Source of the DNA: Oceanobacter sp.
GTDB taxonomy: Bacteria > Pseudomonadota > Gammaproteobacteria > Pseudomonadales > Oceanobacteraceae
NCBI GenBank assembly: GCA_002733645.1
Contig: NVWL01000003.1
Coordinates: 82,069-146,068, forward strand
Length of the DNA stretch: 64,000 bases
Direction: 5' to 3'
This document shows, piece after piece, positions 32,087 to 41,454 of this stretch. Below the pieces are notes generated by a model. The model made no database searches and had not been told where the DNA came from. It worked only from the letters and a program-made list of their open reading frames with translations. The number at the start of each line of letters is the position of its first letter. The first letter of the stretch is position 1. The position numbers were made by a program, and so were the translations under genes.

Positions 32087-33706
32087 ATGATATCTACTCA
32101 GGAAGAGAGCAAGCCAGTTCTACTGGTGCTGGGAAGTGAGCGGGCACTTCCAGAATTTCTCGTTGACTGGGTTCAGCAAGAATGCGAGCGCTCACAACAA
32201 AATTTTCGTATCGGTATGCTTGATGCGTTTATTCCTATTCCTGACGGGCACATGGTGGTTGTGCTTGCGCCACACGACAACCCAACCATGCGCGACCATA
32301 TTCAAGACATTTCAACCCATGTCCCCACGCTGATCATTGGTCATCCGGAGGATCGTGCCTTCTATCCTGAAGCCTCGGTATGGCTTGACCTAACCCATAT
32401 GACACCGCATGTATTACGCCATGGTATGGCCGAACTGCAAGCCTGTATTGCAGGGCATTTACGTCCTTTGTTGCCACGCCAAACATGGATGCTGCAATTT
32501 CGTAATCGTATTAAAACGGACAAACAAATATACCTTCAACTAGTGAGTTGTCGCTGGCGTCCCGCCGCAGCCGGAGACAGTGCCGAATTGCGCTTTGCTA
32601 CCCAGCAATCGTTTGAACATCAACTGCGAGCCAATGCACCCGAAGATGCCATGATAGGGAAGCTGCTCGACGATCAATTTGTCATCATCAGCCATAACGA
32701 AAAAGCATTATCCGCACACTGGCTACATTCCTTCGCGGACAACATGAGCTTTCTATGGACGGCCTTTTTAAGCAGTCCGGTAAAACTTGATGGCTACGAT
32801 GACCTTGGCGAAGCATTGCAATACTGCGTACGTGAAATTGAACATTCACGCATGATGCAAAGCGGACTAGGAGGTCGTTCTCTTAATCACAATGATTCAG
32901 GCGTCGTACAAGATCTAGTAAGAGCACTGCGCGGTAAGGAATTTTATCTCGACTTTCAGCCTCAATTTGATACCTCAACAGGCATCATGGTCGGCGCGGA
33001 AGCGCTGTTGCGCTGGCTGCATCCAAATCTTGGCATTATTCCACCCACCACCTTTATTCGCGATGCTGAAATGGCCGGCCTAATCCGAACGCTAGGCAGT
33101 TGGGCACTGCGTGAAACGCTTAGCACATGGCATAAGCTGAACGATCAAGGCATCTCATTACGCATGGCCGTAAACGTGTCTTTCCCTGAAGTGGCAGACC
33201 CAGATTACGCCGATAAAGTGCTCGCACTACTAGAAGAGTTCCAAGTACCGGCAGGTTGTCTTGAATTAGAACTAACAGAAACCGCCATGATGCTGGATGC
33301 CAGCGTCTCTTTACGAAACTTACGTTTATTAAAACAAGCAGGCGTACACATTGTTTTGGATGATTTTGGCACCGGGTTTTCGTCTCTGTCCCACCTCAGC
33401 GACTTACCGATCACAGGGATTAAACTCGACAGAGCCTTTGTAACACCGCTTAGCCAGCTTGAAGACAACAGTAAGCAAATGCATATCGTCGCGACGATGT
33501 TGGATCTCGCTCAACGTTTAGAGTTAGAAACCACCGCGGAAGGTATCGAAGATCAAAACTGTTTAGAGGTCATACATGCCCTTGGCTGCGATCGCATCCA
33601 AGGTTACTTCTATGCCCAGCCAATGTCGGTCGATAAGCTCATAGAGCGCGCCTGCGTATCCGAAGCCGTGCTCTGCGATTACTCTGGGCAGCAAAGTCTA
33701 TTTTAG
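32087..33706 (+). CDS. EAL-domain protein (putative c-di-GMP phosphodiesterase)
   Basis: GAEALLRWLHPNLG (EAL replaced by EAL-like GAEALLRW), LELELTETAMM, DDFGTGFSSLSHL. Confidence 0.88.
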   Translation: MISTQEESKPVLLVLGSERALPEFLVDWVQQECERSQQNFRIGMLDAFIPIPDGHMVVVLAPHDNPTMRDHIQDISTHVPTLIIGHPEDRAFYPEASVWLDLTHMTPHVLRHGMAELQACIAGHLRPLLPRQTWMLQFRNRIKTDKQIYLQLVSCRWRPAAAGDSAELRFATQQSFEHQLRANAPEDAMIGKLLDDQFVIISHNEKALSAHWLHSFADNMSFLWTAFLSSPVKLDGYDDLGEALQYCVREIEHSRMMQSGLGGRSLNHNDSGVVQDLVRALRGKEFYLDFQPQFDTSTGIMVGAEALLRWLHPNLGIIPPTTFIRDAEMAGLIRTLGSWALRETLSTWHKLNDQGISLRMAVNVSFPEVADPDYADKVLALLEEFQVPAGCLELELTETAMMLDASVSLRNLRLLKQAGVHIVLDDFGTGFSSLSHLSDLPITGIKLDRAFVTPLSQLEDNSKQMHIVATMLDLAQRLELETTAEGIEDQNCLEVIHALGCDRIQGYFYAQPMSVDKLIERACVSEAVLCDYSGQQSLF

Positions 33707-33865
33707 GGGCTTCTCACCCGTTTCCTTCGCTGACTCTTGAGGTACCTCTTTAGGTCCAAAAAAAGCCTCACTATCAAACGGACTTGGCGTTGATACATGA
33801 TATTGCGCTAGCGCGACAACAATCGCTGTTACCACCACCAAAAAAATCACGAGTTGTTTATTCAC
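33698..33865 (-). CDS. Small single-TM protein, unknown
   Basis: GTG-initiated 55-aa frame MNKQLVIFLVVVTAIVVALAQYHVSTPSPFDSEAFFGPKE..., not in ORF track. Confidence 0.4.
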   Translation of the reverse strand: MNKQLVIFLVVVTAIVVALAQYHVSTPSPFDSEAFFGPKEVPQESAKETGEKPLK

Positions 33866-34055
33866 AAGTCAGACTCCGTGCCTGGTTATTATCAGTCTAG
33901 AAAATGCGCAATCTAGTGAATATTCATTGTGGCACGGAACGTCGAACTTTCCAGTGAATGGCCCATTCTGTTGTGCAAATGCTCAACTCAAAAACTTTAT
34001 TATGAACCATAAAAAAGGAGCCAAAGGCTCCTTCTATAAGAGACACCGCCGATTT

Positions 34056-35363
34056 TTAATCGCGACTATCATCCAGTAACAAAGGCTCTAACCCTGAACC
34101 GTCACCAATGGCGATAGCGGTCTTAACATCTCCTGCAGCTAAAGCAACGTTGGTTAATCCACTGATGGCAGGTGACGTCGTTCCGTCAGCGGCGATATCA
34201 ATGGTGTATCCGTTTGGTGCTAGTGATAAGTAGCCAGTGTCTTGCCCTAACTCAACGTCTGCGACTGTCGCTTCGGAAGGTTGAGTTGTCCCGTTAACGT
34301 AGACGTAAATATCGACCGGATCTGCAGCAGCAGACGACCCATGCACCAAACGCACATCAGCATTGGCAGAATTCGACGCTTCACGCTGATCTGTTAATAC
34401 AATCAAAGAAGCGTCGGTGACGGCACCATCATCGCCTGCCGCAATCACGGTGTAAGATTCGCCACGCTCAAGGGCCAAATCACCACTGAGGTTTTCCAGC
34501 GCACTGCCAATACCTGATCCAGCGGCGGCAATCGCAACACTTACTGTACCTGGCTCAAGAGTTAGATACCCTTCAACATCTTTGTAACTGAAACCATCGA
34601 TTAATAACTCCCCACCAGCAAAAACATCAACATCGATATCGTCAACGGCATGAACTATACGAAGTTCAGTACTGTTATCTAACACAGGGATAACACCTGA
34701 AGCTGTCCAGACGATCAATGATACCGGTGATTTACCCTTGGTACTGTTGACGGCAACGGCGGTAATATCACTTGATACCGCAAGCGAACCAGAGTCATAT
34801 ACAAGATCATCTGTCGCATCTACGGCAATTTGGACTTGATAGTCTCCCGCAGCTAGACCTTCTAACACAGCAGCAGCATCAAACGGTACAGCATCCAATG
34901 TTGGGGCGCTCAACTCTGCATCTGGTGCAGTAACAAAAATATCGACCTCTGCTGCTGCCGTTGCAGCGTGTACGACACGAACATCAGCGTCACCATCCGT
35001 AAACGTCGCAGTATCATCAATCACCTTCAAAGCGAGATCTGCTACGTCATTGATGGCGATCACAGAATAGTAGCCATCTTCGAGAAGATCGAGCTCGGCG
35101 CTGAGTGCAATAGTCTCTGTTCCTGACACTCGGATATCAACTTCGGTGCTACCTTCCGGCAAACTGATGTATCCAGAACCTTGCTGGAAACTCACGTTAG
35201 TCAATGCCGCCTCGCCATCAATTAAGACATCAACATTTGGTGCATCTGCAGAGGCATGTAGCACTCTAACAAACGCTTCTCCCTTATCGTTATTATCATC
35301 TCCACCACACGCAGCGAGCCCTAATGCCGCCGTTGCTAATGCTATCGTCTTAACGTATTTCAT
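34056..35363 (-). CDS. DUF4397-domain lipoprotein
   Basis: Lipobox AALGLAAC; repeated VRVLHASADAPNVDVLIDG-type units. Confidence 0.85.
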   Translation of the reverse strand: MKYVKTIALATAALGLAACGGDDNNDKGEAFVRVLHASADAPNVDVLIDGEAALTNVSFQQGSGYISLPEGSTEVDIRVSGTETIALSAELDLLEDGYYSVIAINDVADLALKVIDDTATFTDGDADVRVVHAATAAAEVDIFVTAPDAELSAPTLDAVPFDAAAVLEGLAAGDYQVQIAVDATDDLVYDSGSLAVSSDITAVAVNSTKGKSPVSLIVWTASGVIPVLDNSTELRIVHAVDDIDVDVFAGGELLIDGFSYKDVEGYLTLEPGTVSVAIAAAGSGIGSALENLSGDLALERGESYTVIAAGDDGAVTDASLIVLTDQREASNSANADVRLVHGSSAAADPVDIYVYVNGTTQPSEATVADVELGQDTGYLSLAPNGYTIDIAADGTTSPAISGLTNVALAAGDVKTAIAIGDGSGLEPLLLDDSRD

Positions 35364-35545
35364 GAGTCACCTCGTTGGTAAATGTCAGGTACTTAATAAA
35401 TATGGGACACAAAACCTACACCTTGTATAAGTTTTGTATTGGAAATAACAATACTGTACAAGATTTAATGTGAGGTATGACATTTAACGCCACGCGGTTA
35501 TTCTTTACATTTAGGCACACTTGATGACAAACAATCGAAACCTCA

Positions 35546-37060
35546 CTAGCCCATTCGATACCGATCCAGCGCCCTAAAGCCCAAGGCCTCCATTAAGTGC
35601 ACCCTGCTTATGTGTTCTTCTGAAGCAAGATCAGCCAACGTCCGAGCGACGGATAGCAGCCGATGATAAGAGCGAGCTGATAAGTTGAGGCGTTCTATAG
35701 CGTCCAACAGCCACAACTGATCCATCTCAGATAACTGGCAAACCTGATCCCTCATCTCGCCTTGTAATTCTGCATTCACACACCCTTGACGCTGAAGCTG
35801 TTGATTACGAGCATTCATTACCCGCGCCTGAACCGCCTCGCTACTTTCTGATGGTGGTGCTTTTTGCAATAACGCTGGCGACACCGGCGGTACATCAACA
35901 TGCAAATCTATGCGATCCAGCAATGGCCCTGAGGTTTGTCCCTGATAACGACGCACTTGATCTGGCGTACACTGACAACGCCCTGACGCATCTCCGTGAT
36001 AACCACAAGGACAAGGGTTCATAGCGGCAATAAGCTGAAAACGAGCAGGGTAGGTCACCGAGCGACTCGCCCGACTGATTACTATTTCGCCACTTTCTAA
36101 TGGCTCACGTAACACATCCAGCACCTTGCGGCTGTATTCGGGCAGTTCGTCTAAAAATAAGACGCCACCATGTGCCAAGGAGATTTCGCCGGGCTTGGGG
36201 TTGCCTCCTCCACCCACAAGAGCCACCCCTGAAGACGTGTGGTGAGGAGCACGAAATGGACGTTGCCCCCAGCGATTTTGCCAATCACCACTGTGGTGGC
36301 TAATAGAAGCAACCGACGCTGAGACCAAAGCCTCGTCGTCGGACATCGGCGGTAATATGCCCGGTAAACGACTGGCGAGCATAGTCTTACCTGTACCCGG
36401 CGGGCCGATAAACAAGAGGTTGTGTTGGCCAGCCGCCGCAATTTCTAGCGCTCGCCGTGCTTGCGCTTGGCCTTTTACTTCACTGAGATCGCCACTCGTT
36501 TGCCACTGATCCGTACGATGCAGCACTGGCTCAACCTCAGGCAGTTTGTTTTGTTTGTGCAACCAGCGAGTAACTTCGGTGAGGGATTTTGCCGAGTAGA
36601 TGGTGCCTTCTCGACAGAGAGAAGCTTCATCTGCATTGATTGCAGGCACAACCAAATTTCGGCCCGCTCGGGCCGCTTGTAATGCGGTCGGCAGAACACC
36701 CGTCACAGACTGCAAATCACCACTTAGCCCCAACTCACCAATAAACTCACAGCCGTCAGTACTGCCTTCTGGGATTTGCCCTGATGCCATCAGGATACCT
36801 AAGGCAATGGGCAGATCGTAACGCCCACCCTCTTTAGGCAGGTCGGCAGGGGCCAAGTTGATTGTTATCCGCTTCGCAGGGAACTCGTAATGGCTATTGA
36901 GGATCGCACTTCGAACTCGATCTTTGGATTCCTTCACCGCCGTTTCAGGCATTCCCACCAAACTAAGCGAGGGTAAACCGCCAGAGAGATGAACTTCGAC
37001 CTGCACGACCGGAGAGTCGATCCCCAGTTGAGCGCGTGTGAACAATAGTGCGAGTGACAT
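35546..37060 (-). CDS. comM: YifB/ComM-family Mg chelatase-like ATPase
   Basis: GLPSLSLVGMPETAVKESKDRVRSAI, GPPGTGKTMLASRLPGILP, NPCPCGYHGD. Confidence 0.93.
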   Translation of the reverse strand: MSLALLFTRAQLGIDSPVVQVEVHLSGGLPSLSLVGMPETAVKESKDRVRSAILNSHYEFPAKRITINLAPADLPKEGGRYDLPIALGILMASGQIPEGSTDGCEFIGELGLSGDLQSVTGVLPTALQAARAGRNLVVPAINADEASLCREGTIYSAKSLTEVTRWLHKQNKLPEVEPVLHRTDQWQTSGDLSEVKGQAQARRALEIAAAGQHNLLFIGPPGTGKTMLASRLPGILPPMSDDEALVSASVASISHHSGDWQNRWGQRPFRAPHHTSSGVALVGGGGNPKPGEISLAHGGVLFLDELPEYSRKVLDVLREPLESGEIVISRASRSVTYPARFQLIAAMNPCPCGYHGDASGRCQCTPDQVRRYQGQTSGPLLDRIDLHVDVPPVSPALLQKAPPSESSEAVQARVMNARNQQLQRQGCVNAELQGEMRDQVCQLSEMDQLWLLDAIERLNLSARSYHRLLSVARTLADLASEEHISRVHLMEALGFRALDRYRMG

Positions 37061-37093
37061 ATGGCCTCCTTGCCAAATTAACGGAATACCTAG

Positions 37094-37382
37094 GGCACCT
37101 CTGATTAATACAGTAGTGCTGCGCGTGAGTCCTGTAACGCTTTAGATCGAGGCGTTGATCGAAGTTAATGGCGGGTCCTTAATAAGATCAATAACAAAGA
37201 TATAAAGTGGCTTATATTGTCAATACAGCCCACGCCCATCACTACCAATAAACAGGGGCTTTCAGGAAAATACCATTTCGGTGTTGCTACTTTTCGACGT
37301 GACCCGCCATGCCATCTAACTAGCGCCTTGAACTGTTACTTTCCTGCAAGCCGCAGCCTCTTCTGCATTAATCAGAGGTGCC
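37094..37382. mobile_element. MITE-like element with 16-bp perfect terminal inverted repeats
   Basis: GGCACCTCTGATTAAT at 37094-37109 and ATTAATCAGAGGTGCC at 37367-37382, imperfect symmetry extending to about 30 bp; no ORF inside. Confidence 0.65.
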
Positions 37383-37597
37383 TTAAATAACGCCATTTAT
37401 CGGGCATCGGGTAACGAGTATCTGAATGGATATAGCTAAGGCGAGATTTAGAACATGAATGAAAGTGGCTCGTATTACTTTACTGATATTGGCTGATTGT
37501 AGTTAGTTGTGCCTGATTGTGGGTTTTTGTGACCCGTATGGAGAAGTCGCCTGTTGCGCTGCTATGCTGTAGTAATACGGATTAAAGGAGTCATGGT

Positions 37598-38722
37598 ATG
37601 CGCATCGGTGTTCCTAAAGAGATCAAAGATCATGAATTTCGCGTAGGGTTAACGCCTGATAGCGCACGCGAGTTAATACATCGAGGGCATGAGGTCATTG
37701 TGGAAACGGGGGCTGGTAAAGCAATCGGCTTTTCAGATGATCTTTATATGAGCAGCGGGGCGGAAATTAAGTATTCCGCCAAGGACGTATTTGCGAACAG
37801 TGAATTAATCGTCAAAGTGAAAGAACCTCAACCTTCTGAAGTTGCCATGCTTCGACCAGAACATACCTTATTTACCTACCTGCATTTAGCGCCAGATATT
37901 GCTCTCACCGACTCATTAATTAACAGCGGTGCTACCTGTATTGCTTATGAAACGGTCACGGATGCTTCAGGTAATTTACCTTTGTTGGCACCTATGTCTG
38001 AAATTGCAGGGCGAATGGCGGTTCAAGCCGGGGCGCACAGTTTGGAGATGGAAGCAGGTGGGCGAGGGGTCTTGCTTTCCGGCGCACCGGGCGTATCACC
38101 GGCGGAAGTTCTTATTTTGGGAGCGGGTGTAGTTGGTGTGAATGCGTTGGCTATTGCGGTAGGCATGGGGGCGCGAGTCACTATTATGGATACCTCGATG
38201 GCCCGTTTACGAACGTTGGATCAACAATATGGCAACCGCGTAACGACTCGGTATTCAACGCGCACGGCGTTGGATGAATTGTTACCGAAAGCAGATCTTG
38301 TGATTGGAGCCGTACTATTACCGGGGGAATCTGCACCAAAGCTAATACAGAGAACGCACCTTGATACGATGAAGCGTGGAGCCGTGATTGTTGATGTTGC
38401 CATTGATCAAGGCGGGTGTTGTGAAACATCACGGCCTACGACGCACCGAGATCCAACATATACTGAACAAGAAGTGGTTCATTATTGTGTCGCCAACATG
38501 CCAGGAGCCGTGGCGCGCACATCAACACTCGCTTTAAATAACGCGACTTTACCTTTTGTCATTAACATTGCTGAGCAAGGTGTAAAAGCCTCTTTGTTGG
38601 CAGCACCCCATTTACTTAATGGCTTAAATATATTCGATGGAAAACTGGTCAGCCCTGAAGTTGCCCATAGCCAAAAACGTAACGTCTCAAACCGGAAGGA
38701 TCTACTTGAGCAAACCAGTTAG
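37598..38722 (+). CDS. ald: Alanine dehydrogenase
   Basis: MRIGVPKEIKDHEFRVGLTPDSARELIHRGHEVIVETGAG; 374 aa. Confidence 0.95.
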   Translation: MRIGVPKEIKDHEFRVGLTPDSARELIHRGHEVIVETGAGKAIGFSDDLYMSSGAEIKYSAKDVFANSELIVKVKEPQPSEVAMLRPEHTLFTYLHLAPDIALTDSLINSGATCIAYETVTDASGNLPLLAPMSEIAGRMAVQAGAHSLEMEAGGRGVLLSGAPGVSPAEVLILGAGVVGVNALAIAVGMGARVTIMDTSMARLRTLDQQYGNRVTTRYSTRTALDELLPKADLVIGAVLLPGESAPKLIQRTHLDTMKRGAVIVDVAIDQGGCCETSRPTTHRDPTYTEQEVVHYCVANMPGAVARTSTLALNNATLPFVINIAEQGVKASLLAAPHLLNGLNIFDGKLVSPEVAHSQKRNVSNRKDLLEQTS

Positions 38723-38796
38723 CTCATTCATGTGAAATTACGGATTTGAAATAAACAGGAACCCTTCGGCTTAAGCTTGGTCACACCTACACATAG

Positions 38797-38862
38797 CAGC
38801 TATGGAGCAGCTATATAGCAACTATGTAGCAACTATGTAGAAACTATGTAGAAACTATGGAT
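38797..38862. repeat. 11-bp tandem repeat array, six units
   Basis: CAGCTATGGAG CAGCTATATAG CAACTATGTAG CAACTATGTAG AAACTATGTAG AAACTATGGAT. Confidence 0.85.
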
Positions 38863-38896
38863 AAAGATAACAATTATCCGTAGTCCGTTACCCATA

Positions 38897-38948
38897 GTGT
38901 TGATAGAAAGTGTTGATAGAAAGTGTTGATAGAAAGTGTTGATCGAAA
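38897..38948. repeat. 13-bp tandem repeat array, four units
   Basis: GTGTTGATAGAAA x3 followed by GTGTTGATCGAAA. Confidence 0.95.
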
Positions 38949-38968
38949 AAACCAAGCTGAAGGAGCAC

Positions 38969-39268
38969 ATGATGAAACGTATTCCACTGGTAATAGCCGC
39001 CTCTGCATTGACCTTTATATTAGTGGGTTGTGAAAAGAGCCCAGACGAAACCATGGACGATGCCAAAGACAGCATGCACGACGCTGCCGAGTACACAAAA
39101 GATGCCGCCAATGATGCAATGGATGCGGCAGAAGAAGCCGCTGAAGATGCACATTCGGCCGCGGAAGAAGCCCTCGGTACTGAAGAGAGTGCATTAAAAG
39201 AAGCAGCCGATGATGTTGAAGATGAAGCCTCAGACGCGGCAGAAGAAGCGAAAGAAACCATGAATTAA
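38969..39268 (+). CDS. Small Ala/Asp/Glu-rich helical lipoprotein
   Basis: MMKRIPLVIAASALTFILVGCEKSPDE lipobox, then amphipathic AA-rich repeats. Tracked start 38936 is a GTG inside the tandem repeat and is probably too long. Confidence 0.7.
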   Translation: MMKRIPLVIAASALTFILVGCEKSPDETMDDAKDSMHDAAEYTKDAANDAMDAAEEAAEDAHSAAEEALGTEESALKEAADDVEDEASDAAEEAKETMN

Positions 39269-39286
39269 TGATTTCTTGCTTCACAA

Positions 39287-39316
39287 AGCCAGCCCGCTCA
39301 ATGCGGGCTTTTTGTT
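39287..39316 (+). terminator. Rho-independent terminator
   Basis: AAGCCAGCCCGCTCAATGCGGGCTTTTTG. Confidence 0.75.
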
Positions 39317-39494
39317 GCTTTGATATTGTCTAGATCTTGTAGAAGCATGCCTAGCCTGCGTCGTCCTGGTGGGCGCTGTCGTGCAATTTAGAGCCGTGAG
39401 AATCACCCGGTTAATCGCGTTAAAAATATTTCCTATATTTGTTTTTTTATAACCACCTTAGTTCTATACTTACGCCGCTTTCAGCCCTGAAAGC

Positions 39495-40799
39495 GTGATC
39501 TTGCTTCTCGTGAGGACCCCCATGAGTGAACTGTTTGGTATTGGCATTCTAATAATGGCCAGTGCGCTTTTTGCGATGTCTGAAATTGGCATAGCGGCGG
39601 CGCGTAAAATAAAGCTCCGGGTGATGGCTGGCGAAGGCAATCACAAGGCTCAAGAAGTACTCGATTTACAACAGAATCCGGGCAACTTTTTTGCCATGAT
39701 CCAAATTGCCCTGAATGCGATTTCGATACTGGGCGGAATTATTGGCGAACAGGCATTAACCCCTTACGTCAAAGATTCCTTGAGTTTGGTATATCAGGGT
39801 CAGATGCTTGATCAAGCCAGCTTTATGATCTCGTTCTTGATTATCACCGCGCTATTTATCTTGTTTGCGGATCTCTTGCCAAAACGCATGGCGATTATCT
39901 TGCCAGAAGAAACCGCGATCAAACTTGTCACCTTAATGCGCTGGATTACCTTCTTAGTGATGCCATTGGTGTTTTTCTTTAATGGCGTATCAAACTTCCT
40001 GCTACGAGTATTAAAACTCCCTATGGAGCGAGAAGAGGCCGTGACTACTGAAGATATCGTCGCCATGATGGACGCTGGCGCAGAGCACGGCAGCCTACAG
40101 AAGCAAGAATACGACTTGATCGGTAATGTCTTTGAGCTGGATAACGTCACCATTGGCAGCGCCATGACACCGCGTGATCAAATCATCTACTTTGATATTA
40201 CCGACAGCGGCGAAGACATCAGCCAAAAAATTATCGACCATCCCCACAATGATTTTCTCGTGTGCGATGGCAGTCTCGATAAAATTAAAGGCTCGATTGA
40301 ATCTAAATCGATTCTTCGTTTGGTACTTAAAGGTGAATTAAATGGTATTGATCCGCATTTTCTCACACAGGATATTTTGTACCTACCGGAAACCTTAACT
40401 CTATCTGAAGGCCTGAACGCATTCAAAGTAGCCACCCAGCCCTTTGCTGTGATTGTTAACGAATACGCAACCGTGGTGGGCTTAGTGACGGTTAAAGATA
40501 TGTTAGGTAGTTTTATGGGGGAGTTGATCACCCACGAGGATGATCAGCAAATTATCAAGCGTGATGATAAATCTTGGTTGATCGAAGGGTTGACTCCCAT
40601 CGGTGACGTGATGAGGCAGCTGAATATTGACGACTTTCCAGAGCGTAATCAGTACGAAACCATCGCTGGGTTTATGATTCACCGGCTCAAGCATTTACCT
40701 CGAAAAACAGAATTCTGCATTCATGCGGGTTACAAGTTTGAAGTGTTAGATCTAGAAGGTGTGCGAGTGGAGCAGTTGTTGGTGACTAAAATTAAATAA
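39495..40799 (+). CDS. CNNM/CorC-family membrane protein with CBS domains
   Basis: N-terminal DUF21/CNNM membrane domain, MTPRDQIIYFD, CBS pair, CorC_HlyC C-terminus. Confidence 0.9.
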   Translation: MILLLVRTPMSELFGIGILIMASALFAMSEIGIAAARKIKLRVMAGEGNHKAQEVLDLQQNPGNFFAMIQIALNAISILGGIIGEQALTPYVKDSLSLVYQGQMLDQASFMISFLIITALFILFADLLPKRMAIILPEETAIKLVTLMRWITFLVMPLVFFFNGVSNFLLRVLKLPMEREEAVTTEDIVAMMDAGAEHGSLQKQEYDLIGNVFELDNVTIGSAMTPRDQIIYFDITDSGEDISQKIIDHPHNDFLVCDGSLDKIKGSIESKSILRLVLKGELNGIDPHFLTQDILYLPETLTLSEGLNAFKVATQPFAVIVNEYATVVGLVTVKDMLGSFMGELITHEDDQQIIKRDDKSWLIEGLTPIGDVMRQLNIDDFPERNQYETIAGFMIHRLKHLPRKTEFCIHAGYKFEVLDLEGVRVEQLLVTKIK

Positions 40800-40994
40800 C
40801 CAATGCGGTTATTGTCTGAAGCCATCCTAGAGACAACAGATATGCAAAGTCTTGCCTTAGTAAGAGCCGAGTCAGGCTCGAAGCGGTACAGGGTGCGTTC
40901 TACCTAATAGTGTAAGGCTAATCACGACGCGAAGCGGCGTATCGGCGATGAGGCTGATACAATGCCTGCTTACTAAACGTACCGGCAGGGCTGC

Positions 40995-41103
40995 ATGTTT
41001 CGTCTATATCACTCCAATGATCTTGAGGTGCTCAAAGAGCTACTACTGCGGGAGATTCGCCAGAATCCGCCGGGTGTGGAGGACGAATATAAGACTATTT
41101 AGT
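40995..41103 (+). pseudogene. Truncated 5' fragment of recC (28 matching codons, then divergent sequence to a stop)
   Basis: MFRLYHSNDLEVLKELLLREIRQNPPGV identical in protein to recC start at 43419; 80/84 nt identical, all four differences synonymous. Confidence 0.95.
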
Positions 41104-41159
41104 ATATTTTGGATAGCGAATGGCAGTTTTCACTATGACATAACAAGTTGACAAGACAT

Positions 41160-41440
41160 TTAATGCTTGTAGTATCAAAGTGCTTGGGCGAATCGCCCAA
41201 TGATGGCAATCAATAATCTAAAAGTCGAAATAAGGCCTTAGGGTCGTAGAAGCAAAATGTTTCTGCAGATGGGGTGCTCGGCGGCGTGTCCTCTCGCCTC
41301 CGGCAGTAGTCCTCTCGAAGCGGGGATCACTTTCAGTATGATAGGCTGTGATTCGACTTTAATTGATGAAAATCACTATCTATTGGTTCCTCTAGATTAA
41401 GAGGATGTGATCCCCCCATTTATATTACACGTAGCAAAAT
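41160..41440 (+). ncRNA. Candidate retron msr-msd non-coding RNA (boundaries approximate)
   Basis: Consecutive stem-loops directly upstream of the RT: TTGGGCGAATCGCCCAA; GTAGAAGC-aaaat-GTTTCTGC; CGGCGGCG-tgtcctct-CGCCTCCG; long stem GGGGATCAC (41322-41330) / GTGATCCCC (41407-41415). a1/a2 pairing not resolved by eye. Confidence 0.6.
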
Positions 41441-41454
41441 GGATGCTTTAAAAC

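Noticed and set aside
38833-39261. 142-aa Ser/Ala-rich minus-strand ORF
   Set aside because: Shadow of the Ala/Glu-rich lipoprotein gene on the plus strand, including the tandem repeats; no independent coding signal.
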